DNA of 64,000 nt from JAMIFN01 sp964544605. GTDB lineage: Bacteria; Pseudomonadota; Gammaproteobacteria; Burkholderiales; Burkholderiaceae_C. A program made the position numbers and the translations under genes. Of this stretch, positions 50,748 to 58,856 are shown piece by piece; the first letter of the stretch is position 1, and each line of letters begins with the position of its first letter. The DNA lies in NCBI GenBank assembly GCA_964544605.1, contig CAZJBX010000002.1, positions 1-64,000 on the forward strand. Reading direction: 5' to 3'. The notes below the pieces were generated by a model. It ran no database searches. It saw nothing but the letters and a program-made list of their open reading frames with translations, and was not told the origin of the DNA.

Positions 50748-51743
50748 ATGACATTGACTGCCACCGCCCCGCCTCTTTACGCCCGCTTGGTTCAAGATGA
50801 TATGCAGGCACTCGACCGCCTGATTGCCGAGAAGCTGCAATCCCAAGTGGCCTTGGTCTCGCAAGTGGCGCAATACATCATTGCCTCTGGCGGCAAGCGC
50901 CTGCGCCCCGTGTTGCTCATGATCATGAGCCGTGCGCTGGAGAAAACCAGCCCCCATATTGAGGCCCAGCGCACCAATTTGGCCGCCGTGGTGGAATTCA
51001 TCCACACCGCCACTTTGTTGCACGACGATGTCGTCGATGATTCTGATTTACGCCGAGGCCGCGCCACCGCCAACAACGCCTTTGGCAATCCTGCCAGCGT
51101 GTTGGTGGGTGACTTTTTGTATTCGCGCGCCTTTCAAATGATGGTGGATGCGGGCGAGATGCGCATCATGCAAATTTTGGCCGATGCCACCAATGTGATT
51201 GCCGAGGGCGAGGTCATGCAGCTCATCAATGTGAATGATGCCAGTGTGACGGTGGAGCGCTATCTGGATGTGATTCGTTCCAAAACCGCCAAATTGTTTG
51301 AAGCCAGCGCCCGCTTGGCGGCGGTGCTGGCGGGCAGCGATGCGGCGGTAGAAGAAGCCTGCGCCGCCTATGGCCGCGCCATGGGCACGGCCTTCCAAAT
51401 CATTGACGATGTGCTCGATTACGATGGCGAGGTCGAGACCATTGGTAAAAATGTGGGCGACGACCTACGAGAAGGCAAAACCACTTTGCCCCTGATTTAC
51501 GCCATGCAATTGGCCCCGCCCGAAGATGCGGCCCTTGTGCGCGAGGCGATTGAAAGCGGCGGCCTAGAGCACATCGAACGCATCAGCGCCGTGGTGCAAA
51601 GCTGCGGCGCGCTCGACAAATCGCGCGAGTTGGCGGCGCAAGAGGCGCAATTGGCCGTGCAAGCTTTGGCGCTTTTGCCCCATAACCCCCATAAAGCCGC
51701 CCTAGAAGAATTGGCTTTGATGGCGACCCAGCGCCGCCAATAA
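50748..51743 (+). CDS. ispB: Octaprenyl diphosphate synthase
   Basis: A 331-residue trans-prenyl elongating enzyme that makes the long isoprenoid side chain of ubiquinone. The first Asp-rich motif is LLHDDVVDDSDLRRG (near 91-105), the second IIDDVLDYDGE (near 220). GGKRLRPVLLM and GEVMQL are typical. Chain length is inferred from the proteobacterial context. Separated from the preceding gene by 96 bp, which contains a TACAAT that could be a -10. Confidence 0.94.
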   Translation: MTLTATAPPLYARLVQDDMQALDRLIAEKLQSQVALVSQVAQYIIASGGKRLRPVLLMIMSRALEKTSPHIEAQRTNLAAVVEFIHTATLLHDDVVDDSDLRRGRATANNAFGNPASVLVGDFLYSRAFQMMVDAGEMRIMQILADATNVIAEGEVMQLINVNDASVTVERYLDVIRSKTAKLFEASARLAAVLAGSDAAVEEACAAYGRAMGTAFQIIDDVLDYDGEVETIGKNVGDDLREGKTTLPLIYAMQLAPPEDAALVREAIESGGLEHIERISAVVQSCGALDKSRELAAQEAQLAVQALALLPHNPHKAALEELALMATQRRQ

Positions 51744-51809
51744 GCGGCGCAGTGTCTGCTGCGCCAGCCCCTTTTTTGTTTTTTGTTTTGTTGTTTGAAG
51801 GTATCGACT

Positions 51810-53411
51810 ATGAAAGCCCTTTTGTCTGTTTCTGATAAGACTGGTGTGCTGCAACTGGCCCAGGGCCTACATGCTTTGGGCGTGCAACTGCTCTCTACGG
51901 GCGGCACGGCCAAGCTGTTGGCTGAAAACGGCCTGCCTGTGACAGAAGTGGCCGAGCACACGGGCTTTCCTGAAATGCTCGATGGCCGCGTCAAAACCCT
52001 GCACCCCAAAGTACACGGCGGCCTGCTGGCCCGCAGCGATGTGCCCAGCCATGTGGCGGCCATGCAAGCGCACGGCATTGAGCGCATCGACTTTTTGGTG
52101 GTGAACCTCTACCCCTTTGAGGCCACCGTAGCCAAGACAGGCTGCACTTTGGCCGATGCGATTGAAAACATCGACATTGGCGGCCCCGCCATGGTGCGCT
52201 CTGCGGCAAAAAACTGGCGCGATGTGGCTGTGATGACCGATGCCAGCCAATACGCCCAAGTGCTGCGCGAGCTGCAAGAGCAGGGCAAGGTGAGCGAGGC
52301 CACCAAATTCCGCCTTTCTGTGGCGGCTTTCAACCGCATTGCCGATTACGACAGCGCCATCAGCGACTACCTCTCTGCCGTGGCCTACCCAGAAGAGGGC
52401 ATCGCCGCCGACCATGTGCCTGCCCGCAGCCCCTTCCCCGCGCAGGTGAACTACAACCTGCGCAAAGTGCAAGAGTTGCGCTACGGCGAGAACCCCCACC
52501 AAAGCGCCGCCTTCTACGGCGAGGCCCATGCGCCTGAGGGCAGCTTGGTCAAAGCCAAGCAATTGCAGGGCAAAGAGCTGAGCTTCAACAACATTGCCGA
52601 TGCCGATGCCGCTTGGGAATGCGTGAAAAGCTTTGACACGGCCCAAGACGGCCCCGCTTGCGTGATTGTGAAGCACGCCAACCCCTGTGGCGTGGCCGTG
52701 GGTGGCTCGGCGCTGGAGGCTTACAGCAAAGCCTTTCAAACCGACCCCACCAGCGCCTTTGGCGGCATCATCGCTTTTAACTGCGCCCTGGATGGTGCGG
52801 CAGCTGAGGCCGTTTCCAAGCAGTTTGTGGAGGTGCTGATTGCCACCGAATACACGCCCGAGGCGCTGGAAGTCTTCAAAGGCAAGGCCAATGTGCGCCT
52901 GCTGCAAATCAGTCTGCCCTCTGAGGCCGAAGGCCGTGGCCGCAATGCCTATGACTTCAAACGCGTCAGCGGTGGCCTGCTGGTGCAAAGCGCCGATGTG
53001 CACCAACTCAGCGCCGCCGATTTGGTCTGCGTGACGGAGAAAAAGCCCAGCCCGACGCAAATTGCCGATTTGCTCTTTGCTTGGAAGGTGGCGCAGTTCG
53101 TCAAGTCGAATGCCATCGTCTTCTGCAAAGACGGCATGACCATGGGCGTGGGCGCGGGTCAAATGAGCCGCCTCGACTCGGCCCGCATTGCCAGCATCAA
53201 GGCCGAGCACGCCAAGCTGAGCTTGCAGGGCACGGCAGTCGCCTCTGATGCCTTCTTCCCCTTCCGCGACGGCCTCGATGTGGTGGTGGACGCAGGCGCG
53301 ACTTGTGTCATTCAGCCTGGCGGCTCCATGCGCGATGACGAAGTCATTGCGGCGGCCAATGAGCGCGGCGTGGTCATGGTGACCACAGGCGTGCGCCACT
53401 TCCGCCACTGA
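51810..53411 (+). CDS. purH: Bifunctional AICAR transformylase / IMP cyclohydrolase
   Basis: A 533-residue enzyme for the last two steps to IMP. N-terminal IMPCH domain (MKALLSVSDKTGV; STGGTAKLL; GFPEMLDGRVKTLHPKVHGG) and C-terminal formyltransferase (VKHANPCGVAVGG; TDPTSAFGGIIAFN; GVGAGQMSRLDSARIA; SDAFFPFRDG). All sections intact. ATG at 51810 with AAGG before it. Ispb is upstream, the CobQ-like gene downstream; a weak stem with T6 (53450-53477) may end the transcript. Confidence 0.97.
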   Translation: MKALLSVSDKTGVLQLAQGLHALGVQLLSTGGTAKLLAENGLPVTEVAEHTGFPEMLDGRVKTLHPKVHGGLLARSDVPSHVAAMQAHGIERIDFLVVNLYPFEATVAKTGCTLADAIENIDIGGPAMVRSAAKNWRDVAVMTDASQYAQVLRELQEQGKVSEATKFRLSVAAFNRIADYDSAISDYLSAVAYPEEGIAADHVPARSPFPAQVNYNLRKVQELRYGENPHQSAAFYGEAHAPEGSLVKAKQLQGKELSFNNIADADAAWECVKSFDTAQDGPACVIVKHANPCGVAVGGSALEAYSKAFQTDPTSAFGGIIAFNCALDGAAAEAVSKQFVEVLIATEYTPEALEVFKGKANVRLLQISLPSEAEGRGRNAYDFKRVSGGLLVQSADVHQLSAADLVCVTEKKPSPTQIADLLFAWKVAQFVKSNAIVFCKDGMTMGVGAGQMSRLDSARIASIKAEHAKLSLQGTAVASDAFFPFRDGLDVVVDAGATCVIQPGGSMRDDEVIAAANERGVVMVTTGVRHFRH

Positions 53412-53496
53412 TATTTTTCAGCCGCTGGCCGCAGGCGCAGCACACACAAGGCGGTTCTTAGGGGCCGCTTTTTTGTTTCATTAAGGGGTTTGCAGC

Positions 53497-55029
53497 ATGA
53501 AAAAACCAGCCGCTTGCGTCATGGTCTTGGGCACTTCTAGCGGGGCGGGCAAAAGCTGGCTGGCCACGGCTTTGTGCCGCTATTACCGCAATCTGGGCCT
53601 GAAGGTGGCCCCATTCAAAGCCCAGAATATGACGGGCAACACCCGCGCCGTGCCCTTGGCCCAGGCCGATGGCGGCCCCGCTTGGGCCGAGCTGGCCACG
53701 GCGCAATATGTGCAGGCTTTGGCCGCTGGCGTGGCCCCTGATGTGCGCCACAGCCCCCTGCTGCTCAAGCCGCAGGCCGATAACAGCAGCCAAGTGTGGC
53801 TGCTGGGGCAATACAGTGCTGCCCTGAGCGCAACACCTTGGCGCGAGCGCCGTGCCGTGCTGTGGCCGCAGATTACGCAGGCGCTGGATGCGCTACGGGC
53901 CGAGCACGATGTGGTGGTGATTGAAGGGGCTGGATCGCCGGCTGAAATCAATTTGGCCAGCAGCGATGTGGTCAATAGCAGCGTGGCCGAGTACACGCAA
54001 GCGGCCTGCCTGCTGGTGAGCAATATCGACCGAGGCGGCGCTTTTGCCCACCTCTACGGCACTTGGGCGCTGGTCAGCGATGCCCAGCGCGAGTTGCTGC
54101 GCGGCTTTGTGCTCAATCAATTCAGGGGTGATGCGAGTTTGCTCAGCCCTGCGCCCGAACTGCTGCAAGAGAAAACCGGCCTGCCGACCTTGGCCGTGCT
54201 GCCCATGCTGGCCGATCATGGCCTGCCTGAAGAAGATGGTGTGGCCATTGCCGCTGCATCCAGCAACAAAGCCGCTGAGCGCTGGGCCGTGTTGGCTTGG
54301 CCACGGGCGGCCCAGCTCGATGAAGTGGCGGCCTTGGCGCAGCACGCGCCAGTTGATTGCCGCTGGGCGCGTCGCCCTGAGGATTTAGCAGGCGCCGATG
54401 TGCTGCTGCTGCCGCACAGCTTGGCCGTGGGCGCCGATTTGGCGTGGATGCGAGAGCAGGGCTTGGACGCGGCCATTGCCGCCCACGCGCAGGCGGGCAA
54501 GCGCATTTTGGCCTTGGGTGCGGGCGCACAAATGTTGGCCGAAGGCGTGATTGACAGCGAGAGCATTGCCGGCAATGGGCCAGGCTTGGGCCTGTTGCCC
54601 TTGGTGGCGGCGCTGGCCCCTGTGGCCGAGCGCGGTTTGCGGCCTTTGAATGCGCAAGAAGCGCAATGGGCGGCGCACTGGCATGGCCCTTGGGCTGAGG
54701 CTTTGGCCGCTGTGCCTTTGGCGGGCTTGAATGCTTTAGAAATTGGCCAAACGGCTTTGCATCCAGCGATGGTGGCCGCTGGTGTGCAGGCGCAGGCGGT
54801 GCTGCCGCAGGGCTTGGGCTGGGCCAATGAGGAGGGCCATGTGCTGGCCTTGTTTGTGCAGGGTTTGCTGGGGCAAAAAATGCTGTGGCAAGCGCTCTGG
54901 CCTGAGGCCGATTTCAGCCCTGCGGCTGGGTCAAGTGCGGCACTCGAAGCCAGCTTTGAGCGCCTGGCAGCGACGGTGCAAACGGCCTTTGGCGATGCGG
55001 CTTTGCAAAGCCTGCTGCAAGCGCTTTAA
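53497..55029 (+). CDS. CobQ (cobyric acid synthase) homologue lacking the glutaminase triad
   Basis: A 510-residue protein with the two-domain layout of CobQ: an N-terminal DTBS-like ATPase (GTSSGAGKSWLATALCR P-loop, FKAQNMTGNT, VIEGAGSPAEINL, NIDRGGAFAHLYGTW, VLNQFRGD) that looks intact, and a C-terminal class I amidotransferase-like domain. In the latter, where CobQ has CGGYQMLG, this protein reads GAGAQMLA, so Gly341 replaces the nucleophile Cys; LPGSKNT is LPHSLAV; and where YLHG is expected it reads FVQG (Gln455 for His). Glutamine cannot be used by the known route, so ammonia, a loss of activity or a new role are possible. No other cobalamin gene is adjacent. Start ATG 53497. Confidence 0.82.
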   Translation: MKKPAACVMVLGTSSGAGKSWLATALCRYYRNLGLKVAPFKAQNMTGNTRAVPLAQADGGPAWAELATAQYVQALAAGVAPDVRHSPLLLKPQADNSSQVWLLGQYSAALSATPWRERRAVLWPQITQALDALRAEHDVVVIEGAGSPAEINLASSDVVNSSVAEYTQAACLLVSNIDRGGAFAHLYGTWALVSDAQRELLRGFVLNQFRGDASLLSPAPELLQEKTGLPTLAVLPMLADHGLPEEDGVAIAAASSNKAAERWAVLAWPRAAQLDEVAALAQHAPVDCRWARRPEDLAGADVLLLPHSLAVGADLAWMREQGLDAAIAAHAQAGKRILALGAGAQMLAEGVIDSESIAGNGPGLGLLPLVAALAPVAERGLRPLNAQEAQWAAHWHGPWAEALAAVPLAGLNALEIGQTALHPAMVAAGVQAQAVLPQGLGWANEEGHVLALFVQGLLGQKMLWQALWPEADFSPAAGSSAALEASFERLAATVQTAFGDAALQSLLQAL

Positions 55030-56060
55030 AACAGGAACTCGCTGAAGTAATAGGCCATGGCCGAGACGGAGGCGCTGGCCGGGATGGTGAAAATCCACGC
55101 CCACACAATATTGCCCGCCACACCCCAGCGCACGGCGCTGGCGCGTTTGGTGGAGCCCACGCCCACAATCGCACCTGTGATGGTGTGGGTGGTTGAGACT
55201 GGAATGCCCATGGCCGTGGCCGTGAACAAGGAAATGGCGCCGCCAGTTTCCGCACAGAAACCGCCCACGGGCTTGAGCTTGGTGAGCTTTTGCCCCATGG
55301 TTTTGATGATGCGCCAGCCGCCAAACATGGTGCCAAAACCAATGGTGAGGTAACAGACCGCCACAATCCAAGTGGGCAGGTGATCGGGCGTCGCATGCAT
55401 AAAGCCCGGCAGGCCCTCTACGCCAATGGTGGTTGCCGCCATCAAGAGCAGCCAGATGATGCCTGCGGTTTTTTGCGCATCGTTACCGCCGTGGCCCAAG
55501 CTGTAGGCGGCAGCCGAGACCAATTGCAAGCGGCGAAAGAGTTTGTCGGTGCTGCGGGGGTTGCGGCGGCGGAAAACCCACGAGACGATGACCATGATGA
55601 TGGAGCCGAGGATGAAACCCAGCAGAGGGGAAATCACGATAAAGGCCACGATTTTGAAGATGCCAGAGGCAATCAGCACATCGGTGCCGGTTTTGGCCAC
55701 CGCCGCGCCAATGATGCCGCCAATCAGGGCATGTGAGGAGCTGCTGGGAATGCCCCAGACCCAAGTCACCACATTCCACACAATCGCGCCGACCAAGGCT
55801 CCAAAAATCACATGCAAATCAACGACATCGTGTACGACCACGCCCTTGCCGATGGTGGCGGCGACAGTGTGTTCGAAGACAAAAAAGGCCACCACATTGA
55901 AGAAGGCAGCAAAGGCCACGGCATGGAAGGGCTTGAGTACGCCCGTGGACACCACAGTGGCGATGGAGTTGGCGGCATCATGAAAGCCATTCATGAAGTC
56001 GAACACCAAGGCCAGAGCGACCAACATCAAAACGACCCAAAGGCCAGGGACGAGTTCCAT
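55026..56060 (-). CDS. pit: PiT-family inorganic phosphate transporter
   Basis: A 344-residue integral membrane protein, about ten helices, that takes up phosphate (or metal-phosphate) with protons. The duplicated PiT signatures are FMNGFHDAANSIATVVSTGVL and YSLGHGGNDAQKTAG, with GIPSSSSHALIGGIIG and GIPVSTTHTITGAIVG. The stop overlaps that of the convergent CobQ-like gene by 4 bp. Its PhoU-like partner lies 44 bp upstream on the same strand. Confidence 0.95.
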   Translation of the reverse strand: MELVPGLWVVLMLVALALVFDFMNGFHDAANSIATVVSTGVLKPFHAVAFAAFFNVVAFFVFEHTVAATIGKGVVVHDVVDLHVIFGALVGAIVWNVVTWVWGIPSSSSHALIGGIIGAAVAKTGTDVLIASGIFKIVAFIVISPLLGFILGSIIMVIVSWVFRRRNPRSTDKLFRRLQLVSAAAYSLGHGGNDAQKTAGIIWLLLMAATTIGVEGLPGFMHATPDHLPTWIVAVCYLTIGFGTMFGGWRIIKTMGQKLTKLKPVGGFCAETGGAISLFTATAMGIPVSTTHTITGAIVGVGSTKRASAVRWGVAGNIVWAWIFTIPASASVSAMAYYFSEFLF

Positions 56061-56104
56061 AGTGTGATTCCTGCGGGTGAGTGCCTGTGTGTGGCGGAGC
56101 TGGC

Positions 56105-56752
56105 TTAGGAGTTTTCGAGCACGATGCCTTCAACGATGTTGGAGACTTCTTCGCATTTGTCGGTCACGGTTTCCAGCAGCTCGTAGATGATTTTGAATTT
56201 GAGGACTTCGCGCATGTCTTGTTCCTCACGGAAGAGCTTGGACATGGCTGCGCGCATAACGCGATCGGCATCGGATTCGAGCTCGTCAATTTCATCGCAA
56301 ATGGCCAAGGCTTTTTCAGTCACGCCCTTTTGCGAGAGTTTGGGCATGAGGGCGACCACGGCCTTGATGCGCTCACAACTGCGCTCGCACAGCTCCACCA
56401 AGCGGCGGGTTTCATCGTCAATGCGCTTCACATCGTACATGGCGGTGGCCTCGGCTGCGTCTTGCATCAGGTCGGCCACATCGTCGAGGCGATCGATGAA
56501 TTGCAGAATTTGCTCGCGGTCGATGGGGGTGATGAAGGTGGCGTGCAGCAAGCGGTGGACTTCGCGGGTGATGCGGTCGGCGTTGTTTTCCGCCTTGTTC
56601 ACTTCGTCGATGTATTTGTCGCGCCAGATGGGGTCTTCAAAATTATCCAGCAGCTTGAGAAAGGCCAAGGCCGCTTGGTGCACATAGTCGGCGTGCTCCT
56701 CAAAAAGTTCAAAGAAATTGCCTTCTTGGGGGAGGAGTTTTGAGAAGAACAT
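56105..56752 (-). CDS. DUF47/PhoU-like phosphate transport regulator
   Basis: A 215-residue all-helical protein (FFELFEEHADYVHQAALAFLKLLDN; ITREVHRLLHATFITPIDREQILQFIDRLDDVADLMQDAAE) of the DUF47 family, a PhoU relative coded next to pit in many bacteria. It is thought to control the transporter. Cotranscribed with pit. ATG at 56752 with AAGG upstream. Confidence 0.93.
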   Translation of the reverse strand: MFFSKLLPQEGNFFELFEEHADYVHQAALAFLKLLDNFEDPIWRDKYIDEVNKAENNADRITREVHRLLHATFITPIDREQILQFIDRLDDVADLMQDAAEATAMYDVKRIDDETRRLVELCERSCERIKAVVALMPKLSQKGVTEKALAICDEIDELESDADRVMRAAMSKLFREEQDMREVLKFKIIYELLETVTDKCEEVSNIVEGIVLENS

Positions 56753-56942
56753 GAGGTAAGCCTTGCTTCCTGAAAAAGGTGAGGTGGTGCAGTAAGGGGA
56801 GATGCTGCGCTGGGGCCTCTAGGGGGAAACCCTAGGATTTGTTCAAAACAGTGCCATTGTAGCGGCTCAGGCTGGCTTGAACTGCCCCAGAGAGCGCATC
56901 TTGGTGCAAGTGCTTTTTTGTTGCATTTGCGCCAAGTGCGGT

Positions 56943-58103
56943 TTAGGCCGTGGTTTTTTGTGCTTGTATGTGCTGTTTGAAGCGCTCGATGAGGTCGATG
57001 CCGCCGATATCGCCTTGGTAAGACAGGGCAGGGCGGGCGGCCCAGCGCAGGCCCAGCACTGCGCCATCAAACATGGAGCTGTGGCTGACGATGAGGTCGG
57101 CTGGCAGGCTGGCGCCGTCGAGCACATGGGTGTAGCTCATGGGCAGCACAAGGGCGCGGCCATCGCTGTGGTCTTTGACGCTGTGGTTGTCGCCGTGGTG
57201 GGCTTGCTTGGCTGCCAGCACTTGTGCGCCTGCGGCTTGCGCCAGCAGCAGATGGCCCAAGCCGAGGCCGAGGCAGGGCAGGCCGCTGGCCAAAGCCGCG
57301 CGGGCGGTTTCTAGCAGGGGGCTGTCTGTGGTAATGCAGCCTGGGCCGCTGGAGAAAACCACGCCTTGCGCGCCGAGTGCGGCCACTTCAGCCCAGGGCG
57401 TGTGGGCGGGCAAGACCTTCAAGCGCAGGCCCGCTTGGGCCAAGGCACGCAGGCTGCTGCGCTTGACGCCCAAGTCGTACACGGCCAGCAAAGGCGCATC
57501 AGGGGCGGTTTGCACGGCGGTGTAGCCGTTTTCTATGGTCCACACGCCTTGCTGCCAGTCGTAGGCTTGCGCTGTGCTCACAGTCGCAACAAGGTCTTGT
57601 GCAGCGCGTTGGGGCAGGGCTTGGGCCTTGGCTTGGGCGGCGGCAATGTCTGCCGCGCTGATGCTGCCGCCGCTTTCGGCGCAGATGAGGGTGGCGGCCA
57701 TTTCACCGTGCTGGCGCAGGTGGGCGATGAGGGCACGGGTGTCCACGCCCGTGATGCCGCCGCAGCCCGCCGCTTGCAGGGCGCTGGGCAAATCGCTCTC
57801 GGCGCGGTAGTTGCAATGGCGCAGGGGGAGCTCGCGCATGATGAGGCCCGCAGCCCAAATGCGGTCGGATTCCGCATCTTCGGCATTCATGCCATAGCTG
57901 CCAATGTGGGGGTAGCTCATCACCAGCAGGCGCTGGGTGTTGCTGGGGTCACTCAGGGCCTCTTGGTAGCCCAACATGCCAGTTTGTGCGGCCAGCCAAG
58001 CACAGTGCTCGCCAGCAGCGCCTAGGGCCTGGCCTTGAAACACACGGCCATCGGCCAAAACCAGAGCTGCGGGGGGGAGGTTGGGGGTGAGGGATTCGAG
58101 CAC
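56943..58103 (-). CDS. CarA-like protein (carbamoyl-phosphate synthase small subunit homologue) lacking catalytic residues
   Basis: A 386-residue protein with the overall fold of CarA: N-terminal CPSase domain (ALVLADGRVFQGQALGA, GYQEALSDPSNTQRLLVMSYPHIGSYG, ITGVDTRALIAHLR) and a C-terminal class I amidotransferase domain. In E. coli CarA the active site reads GICLGHQ and GHPEASPGPHD; here they are GLGLGHL (Gly281 for the nucleophile Cys) and GDIGGIDL (His and Glu lost, segment shortened). Other conserved segments are changed too: NTSMTGYQE is AAQTGMLGYQE, NGPGDPA is SGPGCITT. It is thus probably a pseudoenzyme or a paralogue with another role. carB is not next to it; the next genes are DUF47 and pit. 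No stop or frameshift is seen. Confidence 0.8.
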   Translation of the reverse strand: MLESLTPNLPPAALVLADGRVFQGQALGAAGEHCAWLAAQTGMLGYQEALSDPSNTQRLLVMSYPHIGSYGMNAEDAESDRIWAAGLIMRELPLRHCNYRAESDLPSALQAAGCGGITGVDTRALIAHLRQHGEMAATLICAESGGSISAADIAAAQAKAQALPQRAAQDLVATVSTAQAYDWQQGVWTIENGYTAVQTAPDAPLLAVYDLGVKRSSLRALAQAGLRLKVLPAHTPWAEVAALGAQGVVFSSGPGCITTDSPLLETARAALASGLPCLGLGLGHLLLAQAAGAQVLAAKQAHHGDNHSVKDHSDGRALVLPMSYTHVLDGASLPADLIVSHSSMFDGAVLGLRWAARPALSYQGDIGGIDLIERFKQHIQAQKTTA

Positions 58104-58212
58104 AAATTTCTCCAGCGTGGGGGCGTATTGAAAGCGTTGTGCTTGGGTTTTGGCGCTGCGCCAGTATGGGGCGGGGGCAAAAAATCAAGCCGCCCATTAT
58201 AAATCGTGGGGC

Positions 58213-58253
58213 AAAAAAAACCGCCTGCGGCGCTGTGGCCGAGGCGGTTTTTT
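58213..58253 (-). terminator. Intrinsic terminator after the SWIB gene
   Basis: Long stem with AAAACCGCCT and AGGCGGTTTT arms around a GC-rich inner part, T-run on the minus-strand side, 18 bp past the stop. Confidence 0.82.
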
Positions 58254-58270
58254 GGGGTGTGAGCCGCAGC

Positions 58271-58564
58271 TTAGGACAGGTGCTTGCTCAACAGGCCAGC
58301 CATTTCAAACATGGTGACTTCTTTTTTGCCGCCGAATACAGGCTTGAGCTTGGCATCGGCCAAGATGTTGCGCTTGTTTTTGGGGTTTTGCAGGTCGTGT
58401 TTTTTGATGTAAACCCAAACTTGCTTGACCACTTCTGTGCGGGGCAGGGGCTTGCTGCCAACGATTTCAGCCAGCTCTTTGCTGGGTGTCAGGGCTTTCA
58501 TGAAAGCGGAGTTGGCTTTTTTAGCGGGGGCTTTCTTGGCGGGGGCTTTTTTCTCGGTTGCCAT
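58271..58564 (-). CDS. SWIB/MDM2-domain protein
   Basis: A 97-residue protein: a Lys/Ala/Pro-rich N-terminal tail (ATEKKAPAKKAPAKKANS) like a histone tail, then a SWIB fold (ALTPSKELAEIVGSKPLPRTEVVKQVWVYIKKHDLQNPKNKRNI...MFEMAGLLSKHL). SWIB domains occur in eukaryotic chromatin remodelers, Chlamydia and some proteobacteria, where they may act as DNA-associated proteins. AAGGAAGA supports ATG 58564. Single gene with a terminator. The basic tail is visible; DNA binding is inference. Confidence 0.9.
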   Translation of the reverse strand: MATEKKAPAKKAPAKKANSAFMKALTPSKELAEIVGSKPLPRTEVVKQVWVYIKKHDLQNPKNKRNILADAKLKPVFGGKKEVTMFEMAGLLSKHLS

Positions 58565-58856
58565 TTGGAGTCTTCCTTCTATCAAATCATGTGGGGTGGT
58601 GCTAGCCGCAGAAGTGAAGGCTGCAAGCCCTTGCTTGCTGGCACTCGCCTCTGCTGAATGCGGATACTACTGCAAAACAGGGGCCTAGCCCATAGGGATT
58701 TGAGACGGAATTTCAGGTTTTTTGATGAAAGCCGCACAAATGAGGGGCAAGTGTTGCGCTGCGGATGCACTTTTGCGCTTTTTTTCTGCCTGCGCAGGGC
58801 AAGGGCCAAAGGGCCGCAGCAGGTTTTGCCGCCCGAAACTGCGACAATTGCCCCCC

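Noticed and set aside
51867..53408. 513-residue frame antisense to purH
   Set aside because: Same reasons; purH on the plus strand is fully recognisable.
53412..53496. Cobalamin riboswitch before the CobQ-like gene
   Set aside because: The 85-bp gap is too short and lacks a B12-box-like sequence.
58104..58270. Possible remnant of carB or greA near the CarA-like gene
   Set aside because: The gap holds a terminator and no coding similarity.
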